Shown: in pieces, positions 1 through 9,122 of the stretch | Layout: each line of letters starts with the position of its first letter | How positions within the stretch are numbered: the first letter of the stretch is position 1 | DNA from: Hyphomicrobiales bacterium | Lineage (GTDB): Bacteria > Pseudomonadota > Alphaproteobacteria > Rhizobiales > Rhizobiaceae | Assembly: GCA_900467745.1 (NCBI GenBank) | Contig: UBQW01000004.1 | Location: forward strand, 1 to 64,000 | Length of the DNA stretch: 64,000 nucleotides | Reading direction: 5' to 3' | Notes under the pieces: model-generated | Databases searched by the model: none | What the model saw: only the letters and a program-made list of their open reading frames with translations | Told to the model about the DNA's origin: nothing | Made by a program: the position numbers and the translations under genes

Positions 1-140
1 TCGTGCACCGCCGCCTGGACGGTGAGCGCACGGCCTTCGACGACCGGCTCGCCCCAGCCGACGATACCCTCATCGGTCTCGATCTTCAAAAACAGCCAGC
101 GCGGCGGGACGATATAGGTCGTGAGCTTGGTGATCTTCAT
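1..140 (-). CDS. dgoD: D-galactonate dehydratase, N-terminal fragment (runs off left edge)
   Basis: Only the first 46 or so codons are in the window; the rest lies beyond position 1. The N-terminus reads [20 protein letters not shown] and continues with a [10 protein letters not shown] segment, which is characteristic of galactonate dehydratase of the enolase/mandelate racemase superfamily. Known members convert D-galactonate to 2-keto-3-deoxygalactonate. The catalytic residues are outside the window. It starts 13 bases downstream of the GMC oxidoreductase gene and is probably the last visible gene of the sugar-oxidation operon. A related aldonate dehydratase with another substrate is possible. 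Confidence 0.75.
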   Translation of the reverse strand, partial: MKITKLTTYIVPPRWLFLKIETDEGIVGWGEPVVEGRALTVQAAVH

Positions 141-153
141 GGTCTTACTCGCT

Positions 154-1779
154 TTAGCTGAGAATGAGGTCGGCGGCTTTGCCGGCGGCGGCGAGAACGG
201 CCGCGTTGGTATTGCCGCTGACAATGGTGGGCATCAAGGAAGCATCGACAACGCGCAGGCCGCGCGTGCCGCGGACCCGCAACTGCATGTCGAGCACCGC
301 TTCCGGATCGCTGTCGGCACCCATCTTGCAGGTTCCGACAGGATGGTAGCCGGTCTTGACGGTGCGCTTGCAATGGCCAGCGATGCCCTCATCGCTGCTG
401 ACGTCGGGGCCGGGAAAGATTTCCTTGTCGATCAGTTCCTTCATTGGCGAGGCGTCGAGCACGGTGCGGGCAAAGCGGAAGCTTGCCATCGTCAGCCTGA
501 GATCGTCGGGATGCGCGAAAATCTGCGTGTCGACGATCGGGTTGGCGAACGGGTCGCTCGAAGACAACGTGACCGAGCCGCGTGCCTTGGGACGCAGCAG
601 CAGCGAGTTGATCGTCACCCCGTCGCCCGGATCGGTGCCCATCACATCGCGATCGAGGTAGACGGTCGGCACGCAAAACATCTGGATGGTCGGCCGCTCG
701 TTGTTGCCGTCAGGATCGTAAAAAGCACAGGTTTCGACGCCCGTGGTCGACACCGGGCCCGACTTGAACATCAGATATTGCAACCCGGCCTTGATCATCG
801 GCCAGCCGCGATCCTGCCCGTAATAGCCGAACGATCCCTTCGTGGTCGCCACGACGGGGCACTCGTAGTGGTCCTGCAGGTTCTTGCCGACACCGGGCAG
901 GGCGACGGTCGTCTTCAGACCATGACGCTTCAGCTCCTCTTCCGGCCCGATACCCGACAGCATCATCAGCTTTGGCGTCTGGTAGGCGCCGGCCGCCACG
1001 ATGACTTCGCTTCCGGCTTGCGCGCGCTTCGGCGTACCCTTTTGCACATAGCGTACGCCGGTCACTCGGTCGCCGTCCATATCAAGCGAGGTGACGGTGG
1101 CGCCGGTTTCGATCGTTAGAAGCGGATCACTCATTGCAGGCGCCAAAAAGGCGTCCACGGCGCTCGAGCGCTTGCGCGTCCTCCAGTCGATCGTGTGCTG
1201 CATGAAGCCGACGCCGAACTGGCGGGCGCCATTGAAATCCGGATTGTAGGGAATGCCCATACCCTGCAGCGTCTTCACATAGGTCCGCGTCATCGGGCTG
1301 GTGTGGCCGAGATGCGAGACCTTCAGAGGGCCGCCGACACCGTGAAACTCGCCGGCGAGATGGTCATTGTCTTCCTGTGCCTTGAAGTACGGCAACAGGT
1401 CCCGATACGACCAGGCATCGTCGTTCGATCCCTCAGGCGTGGAAAGCTCGTTCCACAGGTCGAAATCGGCCGCCTGGCCGCGCATGTAGACCATGGCATT
1501 AACAGTACTGCCGCCGCCCAGAACCTTGCCCTGCGGCACGATCGGTCCGCGCCCGTCAAGCTGCGGCTGCGGCTTGGTCTGGTGCATGGCGAGATAGGTG
1601 TCCTTTGCGAGAAACTTCATGTAGCCGGCGGGAAAATGCATGATCGGGTTCGCCTTGGCCGGCCCCCGCTCAAGCATCAGAACCCTGGCCTTACCCTCTC
1701 GCACCAATTTGGCCGCGACCACGCAGGCGGAGCTTCCGCCGCCAATAATGATGTAGTCGTAACGGTCTTTCGCGGACAT
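154..1779 (-). CDS. GMC-family FAD-dependent oxidoreductase (probable sugar/alcohol dehydrogenase)
   Basis: The 541-residue protein has the size and layout of the glucose-methanol-choline family. The FAD-binding Rossmann motif is at residues 13-18 (GGGSSA), followed by an LERGP acidic end of strand 2. [15 protein letters not shown] segment follows near residue 90, and the C-terminal active-site region carries [10 protein letters not shown] with the catalytic His, then [17 protein letters not shown]. There is no signal peptide, so it is cytoplasmic. It lies between an aldose 1-epimerase and a galactonate dehydratase, so I infer that it oxidises an aldose at C1 to the lactone. The family alone would equally allow an alcohol or choline substrate. 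A GGAG ribosome site precedes the ATG. Confidence 0.85.
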   Translation of the reverse strand: MSAKDRYDYIIIGGGSSACVVAAKLVREGKARVLMLERGPAKANPIMHFPAGYMKFLAKDTYLAMHQTKPQPQLDGRGPIVPQGKVLGGGSTVNAMVYMRGQAADFDLWNELSTPEGSNDDAWSYRDLLPYFKAQEDNDHLAGEFHGVGGPLKVSHLGHTSPMTRTYVKTLQGMGIPYNPDFNGARQFGVGFMQHTIDWRTRKRSSAVDAFLAPAMSDPLLTIETGATVTSLDMDGDRVTGVRYVQKGTPKRAQAGSEVIVAAGAYQTPKLMMLSGIGPEEELKRHGLKTTVALPGVGKNLQDHYECPVVATTKGSFGYYGQDRGWPMIKAGLQYLMFKSGPVSTTGVETCAFYDPDGNNERPTIQMFCVPTVYLDRDVMGTDPGDGVTINSLLLRPKARGSVTLSSSDPFANPIVDTQIFAHPDDLRLTMASFRFARTVLDASPMKELIDKEIFPGPDVSSDEGIAGHCKRTVKTGYHPVGTCKMGADSDPEAVLDMQLRVRGTRGLRVVDASLMPTIVSGNTNAAVLAAAGKAADLILS

Positions 1780-1803
1780 TCACCAACTCCGGTCTTAGTA
1801 TTC

Positions 1804-2694
1804 TCAAAGCGCCTCGGGGCGCAGACGAACGCTGCCCGAGAGGCTTTCATGCGGCGCCAGCACCTTCAGATCGCCGAGATCAGCGAGGTGATGACCATCG
1901 GCCAGATGCGTCATCGGCTCGAAGCAGAAATAGTCGCGCTTGAAGCTCGGATCGAAGCCGGTATCGGACACGAAGACGAAGGCGTGTTTAAGGACGGGAT
2001 CCGCCTCAAGCGACAAGGCGGTCTGCCGCTCGGGCCAGGAAATCGTCGCCCTGCCGTCCCAGCCTTCGAAGCCGTTGTTGACCCAGCGATGTGGCAGCTC
2101 AGCCGGTTGTCTGAAGTCAAGATCGGTTGGGATATCCGTCCGCTCGCCCGGCAGCCAACCCTCGACCTCGGTCCAGAATTTCTGCGACCGCGCCTGAAGC
2201 GTCGTTTTCGGCGTCATCGGGAAATAAGGATGCCAGCCGAGACCGAAGGGCATGGCCCGGTCGCCACGATTTTCGACCGTCAGCGTCATAGTCAGGCCGG
2301 ATGCGTCGAGTGCGAAGCGCTGGCTTGCGCGATAGACGTAAGGTGTTGAGCCGCCGCGATGGGCGAAACTCATCTCGACCATCTCATCGGTCTGCCGGTC
2401 GATCGTCCAATCGGCCTGCCAGCCCTCGCCGTGGAGATAATGCTTGTCCCATTCGGTGTTCGGCTCGAACCGATACTCCTCACCTTCGAATACGAAGCGG
2501 TTGTCGCGGACGCGGTTACCGAAAGGAACAAGCGGGTAGCAGGCGGAGGAAAGTGCGTCTGCCTCTGATGACGGCGCCGCGCGCAGCAAGGGCACGCTTT
2601 CGCCCTGCGTCTGCTTCCAGAAGCCCAGGACCAGGCCTCCCTTGGAAGAGACGCGAAGCGAAAGCGATCCGGATTTCAGATCGAGCACCGTCAT
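1804..2694 (-). CDS. Aldose 1-epimerase family protein
   Basis: A 296-residue galactose-mutarotase-fold protein. Family motifs include a YLHGEGWQADW segment near residue 85 and GLGWHPYFP near residue 155, which carry the conserved histidines, and a late FEPMTHLADG strand. Members interconvert alpha and beta anomers of aldoses. It sits 4 bases after the permease gene and 24 bases before the GMC oxidoreductase, so it is in the same transcription unit. Mutarotation would supply the anomer that the dehydrogenase oxidises. The exact sugar cannot be read from the sequence. Confidence 0.85.
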   Translation of the reverse strand: MTVLDLKSGSLSLRVSSKGGLVLGFWKQTQGESVPLLRAAPSSEADALSSACYPLVPFGNRVRDNRFVFEGEEYRFEPNTEWDKHYLHGEGWQADWTIDRQTDEMVEMSFAHRGGSTPYVYRASQRFALDASGLTMTLTVENRGDRAMPFGLGWHPYFPMTPKTTLQARSQKFWTEVEGWLPGERTDIPTDLDFRQPAELPHRWVNNGFEGWDGRATISWPERQTALSLEADPVLKHAFVFVSDTGFDPSFKRDYFCFEPMTHLADGHHLADLGDLKVLAPHESLSGSVRLRPEAL

Positions 2695-2698
2695 CGCA

Positions 2699-3700
2699 TC
2701 AGCCCTTGTTGCGCGACATGCTGCGCTTTATCGCCTGGATATTGGCGAGCACCGCGATGACGATGATGAGACCGCGCACGACCTGCTGGAAGAACGGATT
2801 GATGCCGAGCAGGACGAGGCCGTTGCCGATGAGCGTGATGACGAGAACGCCGAGCAGCGTGCCGAGCATCGAGCCGCGCCCGCCGGAGAGCGACGTGCCG
2901 CCGACGACAACGGCCGCGATAACGTCAAACTCGAGCCCGTTCGCCGCAGTGGCATTACCCGAGCCCAAGCGGGAGACGAGCAGGATGCCGGAGATGGCGG
3001 CCATCGCGCCGGCGATCGCAAACAGCGCCACGCGGATCTTCGAGACGCTGATGCCGCTCAAAAAAGCCGCATGCGCATTGCCGCCGATCGCGAAGACGGA
3101 GCGCCCGAAGGCGGTCTTGCGGCTGACGAAGGCGAAGATCGCGAAGAAGACCAGCATGATGATGGCGGCCGGCGGAATGCCGAGCACGGAGCGGTCGAGC
3201 GCGTCGAGCGTGTCGTTGCGACCAATCGAGACGGGAAGCGCGTCGGTCACAAACAATGCCGTTCCTCGAAGCGCGCTCCAGAGACCAAGCGTCGCGACGA
3301 AGGAGGGAACGTCGAAGTAAGCGCGCAGCGCGCCGGCAATCGAGCCAAGCAATGCGCCGATGACGATCGAAAGCGCAAAGGCCACCGGCGTTGGCACGCC
3401 CCACTGTAGAAGGAAGGCAAGAACCACCGAGATGAACGCGACCATCGGCCCGACGCTGACATCGATCTCGCCGGCGATGATGATCAGGGTCGCTGCCCAG
3501 GCAGCGATGCCGATCGTGGCGGCGTCGCGCAGGATATTGATCTGGTTGTTGAAAGACAGGAAGCCATTGGCTGTCGATGTGAAGACCACATAAAGAACGA
3601 CGATGGCGACGAAGAGGCTCAGCTCGTTCATGTGCTGGGAAAAGCTGAAGCCCGACTTCTTGCTTGATGATGCTGACGTTGCAGCCTGGTCGAGTGACAT
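2699..3700 (-). CDS. Ribose-type sugar ABC transporter permease
   Basis: This 333-residue protein has multiple hydrophobic segments from about residue 28 and the signature of the RbsC/XylH class: a GEIDVSVGPMVAF loop early and a GGTSLSGGRGSMLGTLLGV loop towards the C-terminus. It would form the homodimeric membrane channel for the ATPase and binding protein encoded just upstream. A ribosome site (GGGAGAGA) lies before the ATG in the 12-base gap after the ATPase gene. No second permease gene is present in this operon. Confidence 0.9.
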   Translation of the reverse strand: MSLDQAATSASSSKKSGFSFSQHMNELSLFVAIVVLYVVFTSTANGFLSFNNQINILRDAATIGIAAWAATLIIIAGEIDVSVGPMVAFISVVLAFLLQWGVPTPVAFALSIVIGALLGSIAGALRAYFDVPSFVATLGLWSALRGTALFVTDALPVSIGRNDTLDALDRSVLGIPPAAIIMLVFFAIFAFVSRKTAFGRSVFAIGGNAHAAFLSGISVSKIRVALFAIAGAMAAISGILLVSRLGSGNATAANGLEFDVIAAVVVGGTSLSGGRGSMLGTLLGVLVITLIGNGLVLLGINPFFQQVVRGLIIVIAVLANIQAIKRSMSRNKG

Positions 3701-3712
3701 GGCGTCTCTCCC

Positions 3713-5239
3713 TCAATGTCCGGCGATGCAGGCAGCCATCAAGGCGTCCTGATCGATGTTTGGTGATTTGAATTCTTCGCCGAGCGTTCCGTCGCGCAAG
3801 ACCAGCACGCGGTCGCAAACGAGCGGTAGCTCCTCGATCTCACTGGAGACGAAGATGACGCTGCGCCCTTCGGCAGCCAACTGTCGAATGATGGCATAGA
3901 TTTGCGCCTTGGCTTCCACATCGACGCCCCTGGTCGGCTCATCAAGCAGCAGAACGCGGCTGTTGGCATAGACCCAGCGGCCGATGACGATCTTCTGCTG
4001 GTTACCACCAGACAGCGTGCCGATCGGCGTGTCAGTGCGCGCCGTCTTGACGTGCAGGCGTTCAATGACCTTACGCGTCGCCTCGGCCATCATCTTCGCC
4101 GAAAGAATGCCGCTCTTGCTGACGCCGGAAAAGTTCGTCGCAAGCGTGTTTTCGTCGACGCCGAGAAGCGGGACGATACCCTCCTCCTTGCGGCTTTCCG
4201 GCGTGTAGCCGAAACCGCGCGACAGCATGCGCTTGTAGTGTCCTGGCCGGACTGGCTTGCCGTCAACGAGCACCTCGCCCTGATCCTGGCGCCGCACACC
4301 CATGATCGCCTGCAGCAGTTCGGTGCGGCCTGCGCCCAGCAACCCGGCGATGCCGAGAACTTCGCCCGCCTTCAGATGGAACGAAACGGAACTCAGCTTC
4401 GGCGCCAGCGCGAGGTTGCGAACCTCAAGCACGGTCTTTTCCTGACTTCTGTTTTCCAGCGCCGCCGCCTGCGATCCTTCCGAGCCCAGCATGAGCCGGA
4501 CGATCTCGCGCGTATCGGCGCCCTTGACGTCAACAGTGTCGATGATGCGTCCGTCGCGCATGACGGTGGCCGAATGCGCGATCTGGCGGATTTCGTTCAT
4601 GCGGTGGCTGACATAGATGACGGCGATGCCCTCGGACGCGATGCGCGTGACGGCCGCCATGACCTTCTCGGCCTCGGCCGCAGCAAGCGAACTCGTCGGC
4701 TCGTCGAGAATGACGAGCTTCGGCTTTCCTAGGAGAACGCGGGCGATCTCGAGCAGCTGACGTTCGGCCGGGCTGAGGCTTGCAACCAGCGTGTTGGGCG
4801 CGCGCTCCAGACCGAGCCGGCCCATCGCCTCGCAGGCTTGCGCTTCCATCTCCGCGTACTGGATGACGCCGCCTTTTCGCGGCCAGCGTCCGAGAAACAA
4901 GTTTTCGGCGAGCGTCATGCCCGGAACAAGGCTCAGTTCCTGATAGACGACACGCACGCCCTTGTCGAAAGCATCCTGGGCGCGGCCGGAGCCGGCATGG
5001 CGCAACTCCTCGCCGTCAACCTCGACGGTGCCGCTGTCAGGAATTTCCGCGCCGGTCAACATCCGGATCAGCGTCGACTTACCAGCGCCATTCTTGCCGA
5101 GCAGCGCTCTAACCTCGCCGCCGGCCACCTGGAACGTCGCGTTGTCAAGGGCGAGCACGCCAGGATAGCGTCGCGTGCACCCCTTGATGGATGCGATTGG
5201 GCGGTGAGCGAGGTTGGGCGCAAGTGATGTCTGTGTCAT
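3713..5239 (-). CDS. Sugar ABC transporter ATP-binding protein (duplicated RbsA/MglA type)
   Basis: It has two fused nucleotide-binding domains. The first has Walker A GKNGAGKST at residues 48-56, a LSPAERQ signature and ILDEPTSSL Walker B. The second has a degenerate Walker A (AGLLGAGRTEL), an intact LSGGNQQ signature and LLDEPTRGVD. This asymmetry is normal for the family. A longer frame opens with GTG four codons upstream, but the GGAAAG overlapping that GTG is correctly spaced for the internal ATG at 5239, so I use that start (508 residues). It supplies energy for the adjacent permease. Confidence 0.92.
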   Translation of the reverse strand: MTQTSLAPNLAHRPIASIKGCTRRYPGVLALDNATFQVAGGEVRALLGKNGAGKSTLIRMLTGAEIPDSGTVEVDGEELRHAGSGRAQDAFDKGVRVVYQELSLVPGMTLAENLFLGRWPRKGGVIQYAEMEAQACEAMGRLGLERAPNTLVASLSPAERQLLEIARVLLGKPKLVILDEPTSSLAAAEAEKVMAAVTRIASEGIAVIYVSHRMNEIRQIAHSATVMRDGRIIDTVDVKGADTREIVRLMLGSEGSQAAALENRSQEKTVLEVRNLALAPKLSSVSFHLKAGEVLGIAGLLGAGRTELLQAIMGVRRQDQGEVLVDGKPVRPGHYKRMLSRGFGYTPESRKEEGIVPLLGVDENTLATNFSGVSKSGILSAKMMAEATRKVIERLHVKTARTDTPIGTLSGGNQQKIVIGRWVYANSRVLLLDEPTRGVDVEAKAQIYAIIRQLAAEGRSVIFVSSEIEELPLVCDRVLVLRDGTLGEEFKSPNIDQDALMAACIAGH

Positions 5240-5313
5240 GAAACTTTCCACCGATGAAAGATGCCGCCAGTCGCCTGGCGGCCTCGATTGTCGTGAAACT
5301 CAGGCCCTAAGCC

Positions 5314-6294
5314 TTAAGGAATGCCGTCGGCGTGTGCCTTCAGCCAAGCCTTGCCGTCTTCTGAAGACTTGTAAACGTCGATGTCGTAGGGAACCTTGAT
5401 GTCGGCGGGCGCCTGGCCATCAACGGACTTGATCGCCTGGGCGAGCGCCAGTTTGCCGAGGCCCTGGCCCGAGATGTCGACGACGGCCTTGATGACCGTG
5501 AAGTCGGACAGTTCCTGGGCGATCTCGGTCGTCATGTCGCCGCCGAAGACCACGACCTGGCCGGTCTTACCCTGGCTCTTGACGGCACGAGCCGCACCAA
5601 GGGTCGCACCGCCGGCTTCGCCGAAGAATGCATCGATGTCAGGGTTCGACGACAGCATGGTGCTGGCGACGGAGACAGCTTTGTCGAGGATCGCGCCTTC
5701 CTGGTTGGCGACGATCTGAGCACCCGGCACCTTGGCCTTCAGCGCTTCCTCGAAGCCCTTGCGGCGCGTCACGCAGACCTCGACGAATTCGCAGTTCAAG
5801 ACCGCGATCTTCGGTGCGTCCTTTTTCTCGGCGGTGAAGTAATCGGCGGCGGCTTCACCAAGCTTGTGCCCGAAATCATAGGGGTCGCCGACGGCATAAG
5901 CGGAGATGTACTCCTTCATGTCGGCGTCGTTCAGGCATGTGTTGTAGCAGACGACGGGGATGCCCGCGTCATGCGCACGGCGGATGGCGCGCGAGGAACC
6001 GTCGGCAGAAACCGGGGAAACGATGATCGCCTGAACGCCGGAGGAAATAAGCGAATCGATGAAAGACGATTCCTTGCTGGCGTCACCTTGCGCATTCGTC
6101 TCGATAACATCGAGCTTGCGGCCGGCTTCGTTGGCACCCGTTTGGATACCCTTGCGAACGCCGGCATAAAAGCCCTGAGCGTCCATGTAGATTGCACCGA
6201 CCTTCAGGTCTTTGTCCTGTGCGAAGGCGGGCGATAGCCCCGCTGCGGCGAATGTTCCAAGTGCCAGCATTGTGGCGCGCGTAATGAGCTTCAT
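5314..6294 (-). CDS. Periplasmic sugar-binding protein of the ABC transporter
   Basis: The ATG at 6294 follows a strong AGGGAGG ribosome site and opens a Sec signal peptide (MKLITRATMLALGTFAAAGL, cut after SPAFA). The mature part is a ribose/galactose-type binding protein (Peripla_BP_4 class) of 326 residues in total. Four cysteines, at about C116, C120, C168 and C174, could form disulfides in the periplasm, which is not usual for plain RbsB proteins. It is the first gene of the sugar operon, 74 bases before the ATPase gene. The ligand is probably an aldose, given the epimerase and dehydrogenase downstream. Confidence 0.9.
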   Translation of the reverse strand: MKLITRATMLALGTFAAAGLSPAFAQDKDLKVGAIYMDAQGFYAGVRKGIQTGANEAGRKLDVIETNAQGDASKESSFIDSLISSGVQAIIVSPVSADGSSRAIRRAHDAGIPVVCYNTCLNDADMKEYISAYAVGDPYDFGHKLGEAAADYFTAEKKDAPKIAVLNCEFVEVCVTRRKGFEEALKAKVPGAQIVANQEGAILDKAVSVASTMLSSNPDIDAFFGEAGGATLGAARAVKSQGKTGQVVVFGGDMTTEIAQELSDFTVIKAVVDISGQGLGKLALAQAIKSVDGQAPADIKVPYDIDVYKSSEDGKAWLKAHADGIP

Positions 6295-6367
6295 CGCTCC
6301 CTCCCTTGAGATCAGATGGTGAGGAATGCGGACCCGCCCGCCTCCTCCAGCGCCACCAACCATATTC

Positions 6368-6380
6368 TTGGTCTTACCAA
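6368..6380. promoter_or_regulatory. FadR/GntR-type operator candidate
   Basis: TTGGTCTTACCAA is a perfect inverted repeat (TTGGT, 3-base spacer, ACCAA) in the 259-base gap between the divergent binding-protein operon and the GntR gene. GntR proteins of the FadR/FCD subfamily typically bind sites with a GT-N(2-3)-AC core, which this has. It is followed by an A+T-rich stretch (6381-6420) that may hold a promoter. The position fits control of both the sugar operon and the regulator. Confidence 0.6.
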
Positions 6381-6553
6381 TGTCAATATAAATAGGATTT
6401 ATTTTTCGTAAGATGTGTTTTTAGTGCGGTATCCTGTGCTAAACATATCCGCACGGAGCGCCGTTTCGCCTATAAATCGTATTTTTTGGTGCGCACGCTT
6501 GACTGGTCTGGCGTCGGCAGCAAGCTGGAACTGAAAGAATCGGAGATAAATCT

Positions 6554-7324
6554 GTGGCGACAACGCAAACAGACAGGAAATTGACGGAAGGCGGAGTAGA
6601 GATCGCATCCCGCGGAAAGAGAAGTGTTCGCGAAACCCTGCTATCGCGCCTCGTCCATATGATCGTTGCGGGCGATTTCGCCGAAGGATCGACTTTGCCC
6701 AATGAGGCAGAATTGACCGAGAAATTCTCCGTCAGTCGCACGAGCCTGCGCGAATCCATGCAATATCTGAGCGCGCTCGGCATGGTTCGCTCGCGCACTC
6801 GGGCTGGAACAATCGTGCTTCATCGAGAAAACTGGAACTACCTGGACCCGCTGGTTCTCGACGTGATGCTTTCAATCGGCGGGGACGAGGCGTTTTACAC
6901 CTCGCTGATCGATGCGCGCCAGTTGCTCGAGCCGGCCGCTGCCGCCCAAGCGGCAGCCAAGGCCACTGCCAAGCAGCTCGCCCGGATCGCTCAGGCATTC
7001 GAGGACATGGTCGATGCGAATGCGCGCGATAACGAGGAGTGGAGCAGGGCCGACCTCGAGTTTCACACGGAGATCATCAACGCCAGCGGCAACTGGGTCT
7101 ATCGTCAATTCGCCAGCGCGATCCGCGCGGCGTTGCTTGCCAGTTTCCGGCTGACGAACCGCGCCAGCCAGTCTCACGAGCAGGCCATCCAGAAGCACCA
7201 GGATGTTCTCGAGGCAATACGCATGCGCAATCCTGACAATGCACGCCGCGCAATGGAAACACTGATCGGGGTCGCGCGCGCCGAAATTACCGAGGCCCTG
7301 AAGCGCCCTTCCGCAACAGGATAA
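6554..7324 (+). CDS. GntR-family transcriptional regulator (FadR/FCD subfamily)
   Basis: The start is GTG at 6554 with a GGAGA ribosome site 8 bases upstream. The 256-residue protein has an N-terminal winged helix (residues about 20-90, with LPNEAELTEKFSVSRTSLRESMQYLSALGMV and RTRAGT in the wing) and an all-helical FCD ligand domain (about 105-245, with DLEFHTEIINASGN). It is divergent from the sugar uptake and oxidation operon and most likely represses it, with the sugar or its aldonate as inducer. It resembles galactonate regulators of the DgoR type, but the ligand is not proved. Confidence 0.88.
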   Translation: MATTQTDRKLTEGGVEIASRGKRSVRETLLSRLVHMIVAGDFAEGSTLPNEAELTEKFSVSRTSLRESMQYLSALGMVRSRTRAGTIVLHRENWNYLDPLVLDVMLSIGGDEAFYTSLIDARQLLEPAAAAQAAAKATAKQLARIAQAFEDMVDANARDNEEWSRADLEFHTEIINASGNWVYRQFASAIRAALLASFRLTNRASQSHEQAIQKHQDVLEAIRMRNPDNARRAMETLIGVARAEITEALKRPSATG

Positions 7325-7335
7325 GCGGTCGGCGA

Positions 7336-8742
7336 TCACGACAGCGCGAAAATCTTGACCTCGCGTCCGATGCCCTGCAGCGCGGCCATGCGCGACACCG
7401 AATGAACGCTGCGCTCCCGCAGCATCTCCGAGACACGGCTGTCGTGCACCACCGCCTCCGTTGTCATGATGACATTCGGATCGGCGAGACCTTGGACGCG
7501 TGAGGCGATGTTGACCGTCTGGCCGAAGTAATCCTGGCGATCGTTCAAATTGACCGCGAGGCACGAGCCCTCATGGATGCCGATCTTCAAGAGAAGATCG
7601 TCGGCACCGTGCTCGGCGTTCAGGCGCAACATGGCCTTTCGCATCCGCAAGGCCGCCGCCACCGCACGATCGGGCGTCGGAAAGCTCGCCATCACGGCAT
7701 CCCCTATCGTCTTGACCACCGCGCCCGTTTCGGACGCGACAATCTCGTTGAGAACGCGAAAATGCGATCGGACGAGATCGAATGCCGCAATGTCGCCGAC
7801 GCGCTCGTAAAGTGCTGTCGATCCTCTGAGGTCGGTAAACAGAAAGGTGAGGCTGGTGATCTTCAAGCGCTGATCGACGTCGAGCGTGTCGGTTCGGTAT
7901 ATGTCGCGAAAGCTCTGGTTCGTCAGCAAACGCTTGGCCGTGAGAAACGGCCGCCTGCGTCCCAACAGATCATGTAGCTCATCGCCGGCGACACAGACAT
8001 TCGGCACCACTCTACGGTCGGTGTGGTTTTCAAGCGCAAGCCGGAGCAGACCGGGACGCAGCGTGACAGTTTCGTTGAGCGCATGGCTTTGGGTAATGAC
8101 CATCGAAAGCGACTGACGCTCGCTGGTGGGATCGCCCTTTACATCTATGAACTGCGCCGAGTGCGTAACAGCGTCGAAGATGATGACGAACTGGGCCGGC
8201 AACTGAAACGAGACGAAGGCTTTTTCGCCGGGAGACAGGTCGATCATTTCCAATTGAATAGGCGCAAACTTTTCTTCGAGATTATCCGGCAAATCGACAC
8301 CGGAGCTGAAGAACATCTGCCGATAATATTCGAGAGGCGGCAACAGATCGGGATCATGGGCCGCGATGCGGCGCACCCGGGGATTCACAGTGAACGTCAC
8401 CTCGACCATCTCATCAAGCGTCGGCTCATAACCCGCGGCGCACAGCCCGCAATGATAGATATCATGGACAACACCCTTGAGGCTTGCCCCTGTATCGAGC
8501 ACCCCGCCGCAGCCCGGACAGAGCACGTTCCAAGTCATGTCGAAAATGCCGAGCCGAGCCGCATGCAAAAATGCGGCGATCGTAGGCTCCTCGCTAAGTT
8601 GATGTCTGCAAGCAAAGGCGAGCACGTTGATACGATTGAGGTCACGATCGACGCCATCGGCGACAGCCGCCTCGACGCACGCGACAAGCTTTGCGTCAAC
8701 CGCGTGGCGCAGGGCGCTAAACAGGGTCTCGACATCGCTCAT
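7336..8742 (-). CDS. Class III adenylate/guanylate cyclase with N-terminal zinc ribbon
   Basis: The start at 8742 gives 468 residues. The C-terminal half is a class III cyclase catalytic domain: metal site FTDLRGST, KTIGDAVMASF with the second metal Asp, and DYFGQTVNIASR with the purine-binding Asp and the Asn/Arg pair. The N-terminal half (DUF5939-like) carries CPGC at residues 75-78 and CGLC at 98-101, spaced like a zinc ribbon. No membrane segments or signal peptide were seen, so it is cytosolic. It is convergent with the GntR gene, 11 bases apart, and probably monocistronic. Lys in KTIGD favours ATP as substrate. Confidence 0.87.
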   Translation of the reverse strand: MSDVETLFSALRHAVDAKLVACVEAAVADGVDRDLNRINVLAFACRHQLSEEPTIAAFLHAARLGIFDMTWNVLCPGCGGVLDTGASLKGVVHDIYHCGLCAAGYEPTLDEMVEVTFTVNPRVRRIAAHDPDLLPPLEYYRQMFFSSGVDLPDNLEEKFAPIQLEMIDLSPGEKAFVSFQLPAQFVIIFDAVTHSAQFIDVKGDPTSERQSLSMVITQSHALNETVTLRPGLLRLALENHTDRRVVPNVCVAGDELHDLLGRRRPFLTAKRLLTNQSFRDIYRTDTLDVDQRLKITSLTFLFTDLRGSTALYERVGDIAAFDLVRSHFRVLNEIVASETGAVVKTIGDAVMASFPTPDRAVAAALRMRKAMLRLNAEHGADDLLLKIGIHEGSCLAVNLNDRQDYFGQTVNIASRVQGLADPNVIMTTEAVVHDSRVSEMLRERSVHSVSRMAALQGIGREVKIFALS

Positions 8743-9122
8743 GTGACCATTCCATGCGGACAACCGACATCGCACATCGCCAATGGGATGACTATATCAC
8801 GTCGGCGCGGGGAATACATCGGGGACGGAAGCAAGTATGCGCGCCCGGACGGAGCTTCTTGTCGGGTGCTCCTTCGACGAAATAATTCCAAGCCCGAATT
8901 TGAAGTCGATACCCTGATCATCTTGAGCAAGAAGCCGAGGCTCGGAATATCGGTTGTTCCAACAAGGCTTCATTGGGCTATCGCTGATATCCAATCGAAT
9001 CTGACCTTTTTATGCGACCCTGACGTCTGTAATGTCGGTCTCGGAAAGTCGTGGACTTAGTGGCTGGGGGCATGACAAACGATAAGTACCTCTTATCGGA
9101 TGTGGTGGCGTAGCCGCAAATT
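8743..9122. other. Intergenic region without recognised gene
   Basis: This 380-base stretch lies between the start of the cyclase gene and the end of the toxin gene. Short open frames on both strands have no plausible ribosome site or family motif. A promoter for the cyclase must lie near 8745-8850, but I cannot place it. The chance match GGGAATA near 8807 is not followed by a fitting -10 box and is not assigned. Confidence 0.5.

Noticed and set aside
121..1119. Long open frame on the plus strand opposite the GMC oxidoreductase gene
   Set aside because: It is antisense to a gene with clear family motifs, is rich in Arg, His and Gly, and shows no domain; it is a codon-bias shadow in G+C-rich DNA.
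8806..8835. GGGAATA as an ECF promoter
   Set aside because: No suitable -10 element at 16 bases, and no gene follows on that strand for over 2 kb.
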